The notes below the pieces were generated by a model. That model was not told the DNA's origin and did not search any database. It saw nothing but the letters and a program-made list of their open reading frames with translations. A DNA stretch of 64,000 bases from positions 1 to 64,000 of the forward strand of contig JBLWXV010000002.1 of assembly GCA_048267245.1 (NCBI GenBank). The letters run 5' to 3'. Made by a program: the position numbers and the translations under genes. The DNA comes from JBLWXV01 sp048267245 (GTDB taxonomy: Bacteria; Bdellovibrionota; Bacteriovoracia; Bacteriovoracales; Bacteriovoracaceae). Shown here piece after piece: positions 8,132-16,735 of the stretch. Positions within the stretch are counted from its first letter, which is position 1; each line of letters starts with the position of its first letter.

Positions 8132-9697
8132 ATGCTTATTGAAAAAATTGCTATTTTTATCCTATTCCTAGGGCCACTAGTTTTCTTTCATGAACTTGGC
8201 CATTTCCTCTTTGCGAGATTATTTGGTGTCAGAGTTGAGGTGTTCTCAATTGGCTTTGGTCCTAAAATCTTAAAGTGGAAGAAGGGCGACACTCAGTACG
8301 CCATTTCTCTTATTCCACTTGGTGGCTACGTCAAGATGTTTGGCGATGACCCACTTAATAAGGATCAAGTTCCGCAAGAGGATAGAAAGCACAGCTTTAC
8401 ACATAAAAGTAAATGGGCACGCTTCTGGATTGTCATGGGTGGGCCACTGGCCAACTTCATTATGGCCTTTGCAATTTTCTTTGGCCTGATGTTTGTTGGT
8501 GAGAAACTTCCTGAGATTAAAATTGGGGTCGTCGCGCCACAGAGCATCCTCTATCAGGCTGGACTTAGAACAGGTGATGTACTCAAAACAGTAAATGGTG
8601 GAGAGATTTATAATCCTTCAGATATTGTCTTAGCCGATCCTGCCAAAATTGAAACTCTAGGAGTTGAGCGAGATGGCAAGGTAATTGATCTTCCGATTCA
8701 AATGAATGGCGAAGAGCTTCTCAATCACGTTCTTGATACTCCTCCACTTCTTAGGCAGCCAATTCTTGTAAACCGCAACGGGCAGAGATTTGGACTTGCT
8801 GTACGAGAGAAGGGATTTCAGCGTGAGCTTTCGCTTGATCGCATTGCAGAGTCTGGTGTTTCCGAGGTTTATCTCTATCCATTGACTGAGCTAGAGGAAG
8901 AATCTTTTAAGATTGATTACGCTTCCGAGACAGTTGTCAGCCTTAATGCTGATTCTGGAGTGAGTGGATTCTTTGCTAGTTTAAATCAAAGTGGCTTTGC
9001 CCCAGTTGATCTTCTAGTGAGAGAAATTAATATCGATTCCGCTGCTGATAAGGCCGGAATTCGCAAAGGGGATGTCATCACTTCTCTAAATGGTAAAATT
9101 GTTACAAGTTTTACTGATCTGAGAACAGCACTTCAAAAGATCCCTGAGCCCGAAGCTACGTTTGTTGTTTGGAAGAGTGGAGCAGCTACTGATGTGGCCA
9201 TTAGACCTGACGAGCAAGTAATCAATAACGAGAAGCTTAAACTCATTGGTGTTTATAGTGACGGGTTATATCAGCAGATTAAATTTGTGACGACTGCCTC
9301 TAAGGGCTTCTTTGGCTCGATGGTAGCAGCAGTTCCTAGAACATGGGATACGATCTCTAAGACCTTGGAAGGTTTTAAAAAACTATTTACAGCAGAAGTG
9401 AGTCTGAAAACTATTGGTGGACCTCTCGCCATTGGTAAAGTCGCTCACGACTCGTTTAATACTTCGATCAGTTACTTCTTCCAGTTGATGGCCTTAATTA
9501 GTATCAATTTAGGAGTTATTAACTTATTTCCAATCCCAGTTTTAGATGGTGGGCATATCATGTTCATCTTTCTTGAAATTATTAATCGTGGACCAGTTTC
9601 TCGTCGTAAGATGGAAATTGCTCAGCAGCTCGGGCTTTCTGTCCTGTTGATGCTCATGGTTGGGGCGATCTTTAACGACGTTTCCCGTTTCTTCTAA
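8132..9697 (+). CDS. rseP: RseP-family site-2 zinc metalloprotease
   Basis: 521 residues, about 70 longer than E. coli RseP. The HELGH zinc site lies in the first transmembrane segment at residues 20-24. Two PDZ-like domains follow, with recognisable cores near residues 140-170 and 300-330 (AGLRTGDVL and AGIRKGDVI). The C-terminal membrane segment contains NLFPIPVLDGGH, which supplies the third zinc ligand. The family cleaves anti-sigma factors and remnant signal peptides inside the inner membrane. The extra length lies in the region between the PDZ domains. It follows cdsA by 3 nt, the usual neighbourhood. Confidence 0.95.
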   Translation: MLIEKIAIFILFLGPLVFFHELGHFLFARLFGVRVEVFSIGFGPKILKWKKGDTQYAISLIPLGGYVKMFGDDPLNKDQVPQEDRKHSFTHKSKWARFWIVMGGPLANFIMAFAIFFGLMFVGEKLPEIKIGVVAPQSILYQAGLRTGDVLKTVNGGEIYNPSDIVLADPAKIETLGVERDGKVIDLPIQMNGEELLNHVLDTPPLLRQPILVNRNGQRFGLAVREKGFQRELSLDRIAESGVSEVYLYPLTELEEESFKIDYASETVVSLNADSGVSGFFASLNQSGFAPVDLLVREINIDSAADKAGIRKGDVITSLNGKIVTSFTDLRTALQKIPEPEATFVVWKSGAATDVAIRPDEQVINNEKLKLIGVYSDGLYQQIKFVTTASKGFFGSMVAAVPRTWDTISKTLEGFKKLFTAEVSLKTIGGPLAIGKVAHDSFNTSISYFFQLMALISINLGVINLFPIPVLDGGHIMFIFLEIINRGPVSRRKMEIAQQLGLSVLLMLMVGAIFNDVSRFF

Positions 9698-9698
9698 G

Positions 9699-10310
9699 AT
9701 GGCCACACTCTATATTGATTCCTCTCACTATCTCACTCTAGGGCTCTTAAATGAGTCCTTTGAGTGGATCGATTACTGTGAATTTAAAGAGAAGAAAACC
9801 TCTGGCATTCTGCACGTGGAATTACTCCAAATGCTCGAGAAGAACCACCTTAGGATTGAGCAAGTAACAAAGATAATTGAAGCAGCTGGCCCTGGATCGT
9901 ACACCGGAATGAGAGTTGCGGAAGGCTTGTGTCAAATTCTCGAGTGGCAGGAGCGCCAGTGCTGCTCTTTCTACCACTTTGAGGTGCCATCAATGTGTGG
10001 CCACTCTCGAGGTGTGTGGGTGGCCAAGGCCTTTAAGGGTGAAATCTTTTGTCACCATTTCGACGCTGAGGTGAGTCGCGTTGAATTTATTAAGGAATCT
10101 GAGTTTCCCACTTATCAACAGACCTGGAATGAGCAGGGCTTGAAGGTATTTGGGCACTATCCAGATGAAATACAAGGCCTAGACGAATTTACTTCTCGCC
10201 TGATTGAGCAAGGAGCGCGGCAATTTTTTGAAAAAGTATGGGCGCGTGGCGAGAGAAAAGGTCCTTATTATTTTCGTGCCCTTGAACAGGAGTTCAAGGT
10301 TTCAAGGTGA
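9699..10310 (+). CDS. tsaB: tRNA t6A biosynthesis protein TsaB (YeaZ-like)
   Basis: 203 residues from the ATG at 9699, one base after the rseP stop; a longer reading from 9660 would overlap rseP and begins with unrelated residues. TsaB is the inactive ASKHA scaffold that pairs with TsaD to make threonylcarbamoyl-adenosine on tRNA. Seen features are the N-terminal YIDSS strand and the diagnostic AAGPGSYTGMRV loop at about residues 62-73. It lacks a ribosome site, so translation is probably coupled to rseP. The C-terminal half is poorly conserved, as usual for this family. Confidence 0.85.
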   Translation: MATLYIDSSHYLTLGLLNESFEWIDYCEFKEKKTSGILHVELLQMLEKNHLRIEQVTKIIEAAGPGSYTGMRVAEGLCQILEWQERQCCSFYHFEVPSMCGHSRGVWVAKAFKGEIFCHHFDAEVSRVEFIKESEFPTYQQTWNEQGLKVFGHYPDEIQGLDEFTSRLIEQGARQFFEKVWARGERKGPYYFRALEQEFKVSR

Positions 10311-10314
10311 CAGA

Positions 10315-10345
10315 AGCAACGCCGGCCTGATAAGATCCTGTTGCT
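10315..10345 (+). promoter_or_regulatory. Inverted repeat ending at the psd-like start codon
   Basis: AGCAAC (10315-10320) and GTTGCT (10340-10345) flank 19 nt and end exactly before the ATG at 10346. No Shine-Dalgarno is visible there. It may fold near the start codon, but the stem is short. Confidence 0.25.
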
Positions 10346-11029
10346 ATGCCCAAGTCGTTTTTGCCAAAAAGCTTACACATTCTCTTCATTGTGGTGGCCC
10401 TCTTCGCATGGCTAGCACTCTCGTTTATTTGGCTTTTTCTCATTCTCTTAATTTATCTCGGCATGTACTTTCTCTACAGACAGAGTCGCCTGACTTATAA
10501 AGACGATGTGGGCTTTAAGAATGATGTCTTCTACTCGCCGGTTTCTGGTGTGCTCAAGCGAGTGCGAAAGAGTGTGGATCATCCTTTCTTTGGCAAGAAT
10601 CTCACAGAAGTTCATTTGGTAGTGATGCCATGGGATGAGTATGGCGTTTACCTTCCATTTACTTGTGAAGTGAAAGAGCTTCGCGCTCACAGGGGAAAGA
10701 GGCTCATGCGTCTGGCCCCTCACATGACAAACTACATTGAGGCTGAGTCCGATCTGGGAATCGATCTGGTGTGTGATGGGGTAAATGGATCGACAATTGG
10801 GATGAAGTTTATCCAATGTTACTTTGGTGGATGGCCTGAGGTCGCTCTACTTCCAGGAGATAGAGGAAAGAGAAGAAGTAATATTGGCTACTTTCCCTAT
10901 GGTGGAAGTGTCATTTTATACTTACCTCCCGAGACTCAACTCCTTCTTGATGAAGGTGACAAATTAATTGCTGGAGTTTCCGTCTTTGCAGGCCTGACTA
11001 AAGACGTGATAGGTGAAAATAAATTATGA
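10346..11029 (+). CDS. Phosphatidylserine decarboxylase-like membrane protein, divergent
   Basis: 227 residues. One or two hydrophobic segments (about 9-45) are followed by a soluble domain with the beta-sheet pattern of short-type phosphatidylserine decarboxylases: SPVSGVL, MPWDEYGVYLP and IGYFPYGGSVILYLP. These enzymes self-cleave before a Ser to form a pyruvoyl cofactor and make phosphatidylethanolamine. Here the usual FGS-R/T site reads YGGSV, so the Ser is shifted by one position, and the His normally following the conserved Asp is replaced by Tyr. It overlaps pssA by ATGA, which supports a role in phosphatidylethanolamine synthesis. Activity is uncertain because of these changes. Confidence 0.7.
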   Translation: MPKSFLPKSLHILFIVVALFAWLALSFIWLFLILLIYLGMYFLYRQSRLTYKDDVGFKNDVFYSPVSGVLKRVRKSVDHPFFGKNLTEVHLVVMPWDEYGVYLPFTCEVKELRAHRGKRLMRLAPHMTNYIEAESDLGIDLVCDGVNGSTIGMKFIQCYFGGWPEVALLPGDRGKRRSNIGYFPYGGSVILYLPPETQLLLDEGDKLIAGVSVFAGLTKDVIGENKL

Positions 11030-11784
11030 ACCAAAATAAACTCTCATTTTTTCTTCCCAATACTTTTACAGCGCTTAATCTAGCATGCGGATTTGCCGCT
11101 GTTGTTTTTGCGATCAAAGGAGAGTTCTATAAGTCTTGCATGATTCTCATTCTTGGTGGAATTTTTGATTCTGTTGATGGAAGAGTGGCAAGACTCACTG
11201 GAACTCAATCATCTTTTGGTGAGCAGTTTGATAGTATGAGTGACGTTGTGAGCTTTGGAGTCGCACCAGCATTTCTCATGTATATGCACTCTCTTCATCA
11301 GCTAGGAAGAGTTGGTGTGGTGGCTTCTTTTATTTATCTTCTTTGTGGAGCTCTTCGCCTGGCGCGATTCAATGCGAATATTGATCGCATGGACTCTAAT
11401 TTTTTTCAAGGTCTTCCCATTCCCGGAGCTGCAATCGCCGTCATTGGTTTTATCTTTCTTAGCAGCGATTACCCAATAATTACTGAGTACCCGGGGATCG
11501 GAGCTGCCTATGTGGTTTTCTACGGGCTGTTAATGATCTCAAGTATCCCATTTAATTCTTTTAAGAAGTCTAAATGGGTTAAAACACATAAAAGACAGAC
11601 TCTTTTGATCTTGTTTTTACTCCTCTCGCTTCTTTTCATCTACGAGCAGATCATGGTGTTCGTATATATCAGTCTCTATGTCGGCGGTTCTCTGGTATAC
11701 TTTTTTATTAATAAGGGCCAATTAGGCGATATTTTTAAAGTATCAGAAAGTCCGGAGGACGCAATCAATGGTCAGGAAGATTAG
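11026..11784 (+). CDS. pssA: CDP-diacylglycerol--serine O-phosphatidyltransferase
   Basis: 252 residues with about seven hydrophobic segments. The CDP-alcohol phosphotransferase motif is complete: DGRVAR, then eight residues, G, three residues, D, three residues, D (near residues 48-70, ending in EQFDSMSD). It makes phosphatidylserine from CDP-diacylglycerol and serine, using the product of cdsA upstream. The ATG overlaps the psd-like stop codon. The last 17 nt overlap the next gene, whose ribosome site is inside pssA. Confidence 0.94.
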   Translation: MNQNKLSFFLPNTFTALNLACGFAAVVFAIKGEFYKSCMILILGGIFDSVDGRVARLTGTQSSFGEQFDSMSDVVSFGVAPAFLMYMHSLHQLGRVGVVASFIYLLCGALRLARFNANIDRMDSNFFQGLPIPGAAIAVIGFIFLSSDYPIITEYPGIGAAYVVFYGLLMISSIPFNSFKKSKWVKTHKRQTLLILFLLLSLLFIYEQIMVFVYISLYVGGSLVYFFINKGQLGDIFKVSESPEDAINGQED

Positions 11785-12748
11785 TCTACTCGCTATACTA
11801 CTTGCCTTAAATTTCTCTACTACTCTCAATGCTGAAGACGCTGGCCAGATGCTTCCAGGTCAGGGGGATCTTTCTGAGTTTGAGAAGTCTCTCCAAAAAT
11901 TAAAACACTCTTCAGAAAGCTCAATTATCTCTTCTGGAGTTGGAGAGGAAGACTTTTCGGCCCTCGAAAATCTCGAGGCAACCGGGGCGTCTCCACTGAT
12001 CCCAGGTCAGAGCGATGAGATATCTCCAGTGGATAATCCGCTTCGCCCGGGTCATGGTATTTTGGGCATGGATGAGGATCGTGAAAGTATTCGCACATAT
12101 TCAAAGGATGATGTCTTAAAGGACGTCGTCGGTCGCAGCGAGAGTATTTTTAGTCTCTCTTATATCAAAGATGATTACGACTATAGCGACAGTAGCAATA
12201 TCTTCAGCAAAACCTATGAGAGCTCTACTGGCTCTGTAAAAGGTGGAATGCTTCTTGCCTCACTTGAGAAAATAATTTTAAGCAAAGGTATTCAAGCAAC
12301 TTGGGGTCTTGGTGCTGGAGTGGGTTTTAATAGTGGGAAAGGGCAATTTATAGACGGAACTTCTAGTGAAGCCGATTTTAAGCTTTATACATTGCCGCTC
12401 GACTTTGTACTCGGTGCCTATTTGCCACTTGGCCAGTTTGCAAAGCTGTCAGTAAGGGGGGGGCCTGGTGTAATGGGTCTCATTCAAAATCGCAGTGACT
12501 TTGAGAAGAAGGCCAAGGGAAAAGAGAAGAGACAGATTGGTTACGGATATTTTGGTGAAGCAAAGTTTCAATTGAGCCTGACAAATATTTTTAAAGATAC
12601 CGCCTTCTATCTCTACCGCGACTATAAAATTAGCCAGGCTTACTTAGATTTCAAAGTTCGTTTGCACGATTATGGAAACTTCCAAGATGAAGACCTTGCA
12701 ATTAGTGGGCAATCATTTGGAATTGGTTTTACTTTCGAGTATCTGTGA
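11768..12748 (+). CDS. Predicted outer-membrane or periplasmic protein, unrecognised
   Basis: 326 residues, not recognised. A signal peptide (about 1-22, ending TTLNA-ED) is followed by an acidic region containing three variants of a Pro-Gly-Gln motif (MLPGQGD, LIPGQSD, LRPGHG) between residues 28 and 98. From about residue 128 onward, alternating hydrophobic/polar strands with many Gly and aromatic residues, ending in FGIGFTFEYL, suggest an 8-10 strand outer-membrane barrel. The ATG at 11768 has GGAGG at 11754-11758 inside pssA. Its stop overlaps the GTG start of truA. Its position behind phospholipid genes points to an envelope role, which is inference. Confidence 0.7.
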   Translation: MVRKISLLAILLALNFSTTLNAEDAGQMLPGQGDLSEFEKSLQKLKHSSESSIISSGVGEEDFSALENLEATGASPLIPGQSDEISPVDNPLRPGHGILGMDEDRESIRTYSKDDVLKDVVGRSESIFSLSYIKDDYDYSDSSNIFSKTYESSTGSVKGGMLLASLEKIILSKGIQATWGLGAGVGFNSGKGQFIDGTSSEADFKLYTLPLDFVLGAYLPLGQFAKLSVRGGPGVMGLIQNRSDFEKKAKGKEKRQIGYGYFGEAKFQLSLTNIFKDTAFYLYRDYKISQAYLDFKVRLHDYGNFQDEDLAISGQSFGIGFTFEYL

Positions 12749-13539
12749 GTCATCTAACCTACGCGCTTAAAATTTCATACATAGGCACTCGCTACAATGG
12801 CTGGCAAAAACAACCCGGTGACCTGAAGACAATTCAAGATAGTTTAGAAGAGGCACTTGCGCCCTTATCTAAAGGCGCAGAAGTCAGAACAATGGGAAGT
12901 GGTAGAACTGACACTGGCGTGCATGCCTTTGCTCAGGTTGTGCGAGTTGAACTTGACCGCGAGCTCGAGCCGTCCAGATTGATATCTGCACTCAATACTA
13001 AGCTTCCTTGGGATATTCGAGTTATAGACGCTGCACTGGTAGATGAGAGCTTCCACCCGGTGAGGGATGCTCAAAATAAGGAATATTGGTATATCCTCTG
13101 CGAGGGTGCGACTTCTCCCTTTTTCTCTGCGAGCGCCTGGGCGCAGGAGCGGACTCTCAACTGGGAATTGATGCAGGAGGCTGCCAAGCTCTTTGTTGGA
13201 GAATGGGATTTTTCTCGCTATCAAACTGTGGGAACTCCTGTGAGCACAACTGTGAGAACTATCTTTCACTCCAGCTTGGATCTGATGGAGCTGGGCGCTC
13301 CCTTTGGCGATTCGGCCCCCAAAGGCCAAAATTTTTGGGTCTATAAAGTGAATGGCAGCGGCTTTCTCAAGCAGATGGTTCGCTTGATGGTGGGCACTCT
13401 TGTTGCGGTTGGTAAGGGGAGAGTGGGCCTCGAAGATCTCAAGCAGTCGCTAAAGGGTCCAGGCGAGAAACTCGCCGCCGTAGCACCTGCTCATGGACTT
13501 CATTTGCACCACGTAACTTACGACAAGAACCTCTTTTAA
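12745..13539 (+). CDS. truA: tRNA pseudouridine synthase A
   Basis: 264 residues; converts U38-40 of tRNA anticodon stems to pseudouridine. The catalytic Asp is D56 in GRTDTGVHA, and YNGWQ near residue 17-21 and the C-terminal FLKQMVRLMVGTLV helix are typical. It starts with GTG overlapping the TGA of the preceding gene. It is the last gene of the long plus-strand operon; tig follows after a promoter. Confidence 0.97.
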   Translation: MSHLTYALKISYIGTRYNGWQKQPGDLKTIQDSLEEALAPLSKGAEVRTMGSGRTDTGVHAFAQVVRVELDRELEPSRLISALNTKLPWDIRVIDAALVDESFHPVRDAQNKEYWYILCEGATSPFFSASAWAQERTLNWELMQEAAKLFVGEWDFSRYQTVGTPVSTTVRTIFHSSLDLMELGAPFGDSAPKGQNFWVYKVNGSGFLKQMVRLMVGTLVAVGKGRVGLEDLKQSLKGPGEKLAAVAPAHGLHLHHVTYDKNLF

Positions 13540-13564
13540 AAGCCGCTCTCAATCTGCGCTTTCA

Positions 13565-13593
13565 TTGACAATTAAGCCTGTGGCAGATACCTT
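13565..13593 (+). promoter_or_regulatory. Promoter of tig
   Basis: A perfect -35 box TTGACA (13565-13570) is separated by 17 nt from TACCTT (13588-13593). It is the best consensus -35 in the first 15 kb and lies 25 bp after truA. Confidence 0.65.
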
Positions 13594-13594
13594 T

Positions 13595-13635
13595 TTGCAT
13601 CTTTGCAAGAGTAATTTGCATTGCGTCTAATGCAA
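13595..13635 (+). promoter_or_regulatory. TTGCA inverted repeats in the tig leader
   Basis: Two inverted repeats sit side by side: TTGCA-tctt-TGCAA (13595-13608) and TTGCATT-gcgtct-AATGCAA (13616-13635). They share the TTGCA core. They lie between the -10 box and the ribosome site, so they could act as an operator for a dimeric regulator or as leader hairpins. Confidence 0.4.
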
Positions 13636-13654
13636 CAATTAAAGAGGGATGATC

Positions 13655-14944
13655 ATGTCTTATACCGTTGAAACTGTGAATGGTTGCACAAAAAAACTTA
13701 TCTTCAATTTCGCAACTCTCGACCTCACAAACGAAATCAAAGCGGCACTCGTTAAGAAGCAAAAATCCGCTAACCTCAAAGGTTTCAGAAAGGGCAAGGC
13801 CCCACTGACCATGGTTGAACAACTTTATAGACCACAAGTTGAGTCAGAAGCCCTTAACAGCTTCGTTCAAAATCAATTCTACGAAGCGATTCAAAAAGAA
13901 GAACTTCGCGTTGTTGGTTACCCATCAATTGAAAATATGAAATATGAGCCAGGCTCAAGCGTTTCATTCGACGCCCTTGTAGAAATCTTCCCTGAAGTTG
14001 AAATCAAGGACATGTCAAAACTTACATTCACTAGAGACAGCGTTGCTGTAGGTGAAGAAGATGTTGAAAAGCTCATCAAGAATTACCTCGAAGGTAAAGC
14101 TGAAATGAGAGAGCTTGGAGACGAGAAAGCTGCTCTTTCAAATGGTCAGTTTGCTGTAATGAATTTCCAAGGTGAAAAAGCAGATGGATCACGCCCTGAG
14201 AATATGAAAGGCGAAGAGTTCCTTCTCGAAATCGGTTCAGGTAACTTCATTCCTGGATTCGAAGATGGAATGATTGGTATGAAAAAGGGTGAGAAGAAAG
14301 TAATCGAGCTAACTTTCCCAGAAGAGTACCACATGGCCGAACTTCGCGGTGCTAAAGTTAAGTTTGATGTTGAACTTCTTGAGATCAAAGAAAAGAAATA
14401 TCCTGAACTTTCTGACGAACTCGCTAAGGAATTTGGCTACGAATCAGTTGCCGATATGAAGGCTAAGAACAAGGAAACTCTTGTAAATCAAAAAGCTCGT
14501 CAAGCCGATGAAAAACTACACCAAGAAATTCTTGAGAAGTTGATTGCTGAGAATACATTTGATGTTCCTCAAGCACTCGTTTCTCAGCAAGAAGATCACT
14601 TAAAGCAAGACCTTACTCGCACGCTTAAGCAGCAAGGCTTTACTGATGAGATGACTCAAGAGTACTTCTCTCGTTGGAGTGAAGATCTTGGGACAAAGGC
14701 TCAATTCCAAGTGAGATCAGGTCTATTGCTTGATAAACTTGCCAAGAGCTGGAATATCGAATCAACAGACGAAGACTTCAATAAGAAGATTGAAGAAACT
14801 GCACTTATGGCCAAAGTTGATGCCGAACAAGTAAAGCAGTACTACAACTCTGATCCGCAAATTAAAAACAACCTTCGCTTTGCTATTAGAGAAGAGAAGA
14901 CTTTTGCGAAGATCAAAGAGCAAGTAAAAGTTGTGCAAGCTTAA
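13655..14944 (+). CDS. tig: Trigger factor, ribosome-associated chaperone and prolyl isomerase
   Basis: 429 residues. The start at 13655 (MSYTVE) is preferred to the ATG at 13649, because GAGGG (13644-13648) is directly adjacent to the latter but 6 nt from the former. The ribosome-binding signature GFRKGKAP occurs near residue 43-50. The central FKBP domain has GSGNFIPGFEDGMIGMKKGEKK at about 190-210, and a long helical C-terminal domain forms the cradle. The protein binds near L23 at the exit tunnel. It has its own promoter and terminator. ClpP and ClpX genes, often next to tig, are not present here. Confidence 0.97.
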   Translation: MSYTVETVNGCTKKLIFNFATLDLTNEIKAALVKKQKSANLKGFRKGKAPLTMVEQLYRPQVESEALNSFVQNQFYEAIQKEELRVVGYPSIENMKYEPGSSVSFDALVEIFPEVEIKDMSKLTFTRDSVAVGEEDVEKLIKNYLEGKAEMRELGDEKAALSNGQFAVMNFQGEKADGSRPENMKGEEFLLEIGSGNFIPGFEDGMIGMKKGEKKVIELTFPEEYHMAELRGAKVKFDVELLEIKEKKYPELSDELAKEFGYESVADMKAKNKETLVNQKARQADEKLHQEILEKLIAENTFDVPQALVSQQEDHLKQDLTRTLKQQGFTDEMTQEYFSRWSEDLGTKAQFQVRSGLLLDKLAKSWNIESTDEDFNKKIEETALMAKVDAEQVKQYYNSDPQIKNNLRFAIREEKTFAKIKEQVKVVQA

Positions 14945-14971
14945 TTGATTGCCAAAATTAAATTATAGAAG

Positions 14972-14997
14972 AGCCCCGAGAATTCGGGGCTTTTTTT
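14972..14997 (+). terminator. Rho-independent terminator of tig
   Basis: AGCCCCGA (14972-14979), loop GAAT, TCGGGGCT (14984-14991), then seven T residues. It lies 6 nt before the convergent stop codon of the minus-strand gene. Confidence 0.93.
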
Positions 14998-15003
14998 ATG
15001 GTC

Positions 15004-15630
15004 TTACTTCTGAATTTGAGCCGTCATTAGTCTTTGTAGCTCGAATGTGTGGTCGCATCTAAACCAGTCATTGCCTGCACCTCTCCCAACAGGATCTAGC
15101 TTTTGAGAGTTGATTCTGCCGTTGTCATAAACTTCTTCGGCCACATGAACTTTAATCACTTCACCAGTAATGAGAGTGCCGCTTCCTGGTCCTTCACCGT
15201 AGCTTAGGTGGTCGCGGTAGATACACTCAAAGTGGACCTTGCTTTCTTTTATTCTTTTAGCTTTTACTCTTTCACTATCTATTGGAGTAAGCCCAGCAAA
15301 CTTAAATTCATCTTCCCCGTAAGGTAGTTCTGTTGAGCAGAGATTAATTTTTTCAGCGATATCAAAACTCGTGATATTAATAACAAATTCTTTCTCCCTC
15401 AGAATATTCTTAGGAGTGTCTTTAATTTCACCAGTTGAAGAGCGTGCAAGGGGACAAAAGGCGATCATCATCGGCTTTGCACTAATAGCAGTAAAAAAGC
15501 TGAAGGGGGCCAAATTGTTAGTGCCATCAGTATTGAGAGTTGAGACTACAGCAATTGGTCTTGGCAAAATGGAGCCAATGAGGAATTTATAATTGTCGCT
15601 AAATGGTCCTGATGTATCAAATGAAAGCAT
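15004..15630 (-). CDS. Flavin reductase-like FMN-binding split-barrel protein
   Basis: 208 residues. The sequence fits the flavoredoxin/flavin reductase-like family: PRPIAVVSTL near residue 23-32, NLAPFSFFTAIS near 39-50, and an FVINI strand. Such proteins bind FMN and reduce flavins, or serve as the reductase partner of monooxygenases. It is the last gene of a four-gene operon; its ATG overlaps the stop of the dioxygenase gene by one base, with AAGGAG 5 nt upstream (15641-15636). The exact role in aromatic catabolism cannot be read from the sequence. Confidence 0.8.
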   Translation of the reverse strand: MLSFDTSGPFSDNYKFLIGSILPRPIAVVSTLNTDGTNNLAPFSFFTAISAKPMMIAFCPLARSSTGEIKDTPKNILREKEFVINITSFDIAEKINLCSTELPYGEDEFKFAGLTPIDSERVKAKRIKESKVHFECIYRDHLSYGEGPGSGTLITGEVIKVHVAEEVYDNGRINSQKLDPVGRGAGNDWFRCDHTFELQRLMTAQIQK

Positions 15631-16730
15631 TATGACTCCTTAGGCATCCAGCTCTTCCAGTAATCTTTTTTCTCGTTCTCCTTAAACCATGGTGTTGGCT
15701 CAAGTGGAAAACGGGTGTCAATCATGACGGCATATTCATCTGTGTAGGTTTTATCATCAGCACTCTTAAAGGCTTTTGGGTGAGGGCCGTGGTGAATTCC
15801 TTGGGGATGAAAAGTTAGGGCACCGGCATCAATATTGTCTCGACTAAAGAATGAGCCTTGGTGGTAGAAGATCACTTCATCGTAATCGATATTTGAATGA
15901 TAGAAAGGTACTTTTAAAACTTTATGCTTACTTTCTTCAAGCGGTCTTTCTACAAATGAGCAAACGACGAAGTTCGGTGCCACAAATGTGGTGTGGCCAG
16001 ATGGAGGAACGTGATAGCGGTGGCTCATCACTGGGCAGATGTCGTAGATACTGACCTTCTTAGGATAAACTGATCCTTTCCAACCTTTAACATCAAGCGG
16101 GTTAAAAGGGTAAGTGACTAGTGTCGCCTTACCGAGGCGCTTAATTTCTACCACATAATCTGCCTTATCTTGTTCGCTTCCAACAGCAGCTTCAGGAGTT
16201 TCAATGGCAGTTTGGTCGTAGAGAGCGTTTGGTCCAAGAATGCCCCTACTTGGTTCTTCAAATTCTCCGCGACTCTCAATTCTTAGAATTTTCGTTTCTT
16301 CATTGAGATAAAATTTATAAGTCGTTCCTCGAGGCATAACGATATAATCGCCCTTCTTATAATTCATGTGCCCGTAGATAGTTTCGACACGTCCGGATCC
16401 ATCATGGATAAAAAAGAGTTCATCAAAGTCCGCGTTTCTTGAAAAGTTTTGAAGTGTTCTTTCAAATTTGGCCACACTTACTACGCAGTCTTGATTTTGC
16501 AGTAGGGGCATATAGCTATTAGTTCCAAGGTGCTCCCCGTAGACTGGAGGCAGACATCTCGGTTTGAGATCTCCTTCAATTTTACTCCAACTAACGGGAG
16601 GATTCTCATGATAGAGCTGACTTACTCTTCCAAAGAATCCTTTTCGACCGTGCTCTTCTTCATAGAGACCGTCTGGAATATCAACATGCGCTTGCTTAGT
16701 ATAAACACCACTTGCTTTAAAACTTTCCAT
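15630..16730 (-). CDS. hmgA: Homogentisate 1,2-dioxygenase-like protein
   Basis: 366 residues, shorter than the roughly 440 of the human and Pseudomonas enzymes. The iron-site pattern is present: His in FYHSN (about residue 277), Glu in YDEVIFY shortly after, and His in the HHGPHP loop (about 313-318). The cupin fold is also indicated by the GDYIVMPRGTTYKF strand pair in the N-terminal half. The enzyme opens the homogentisate ring to maleylacetoacetate. Gene order next to a fumarylacetoacetase supports the assignment. The short length means a related ring-opening dioxygenase remains possible. Confidence 0.82.
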   Translation of the reverse strand: MESFKASGVYTKQAHVDIPDGLYEEEHGRKGFFGRVSQLYHENPPVSWSKIEGDLKPRCLPPVYGEHLGTNSYMPLLQNQDCVVSVAKFERTLQNFSRNADFDELFFIHDGSGRVETIYGHMNYKKGDYIVMPRGTTYKFYLNEETKILRIESRGEFEEPSRGILGPNALYDQTAIETPEAAVGSEQDKADYVVEIKRLGKATLVTYPFNPLDVKGWKGSVYPKKVSIYDICPVMSHRYHVPPSGHTTFVAPNFVVCSFVERPLEESKHKVLKVPFYHSNIDYDEVIFYHQGSFFSRDNIDAGALTFHPQGIHHGPHPKAFKSADDKTYTDEYAVMIDTRFPLEPTPWFKENEKKDYWKSWMPKES

Positions 16731-16735
16731 AAAAT

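Noticed and set aside
12865..13329. 154-codon open frame antisense to truA
   Set aside because: Fully inside truA, no ribosome site, low-complexity product.
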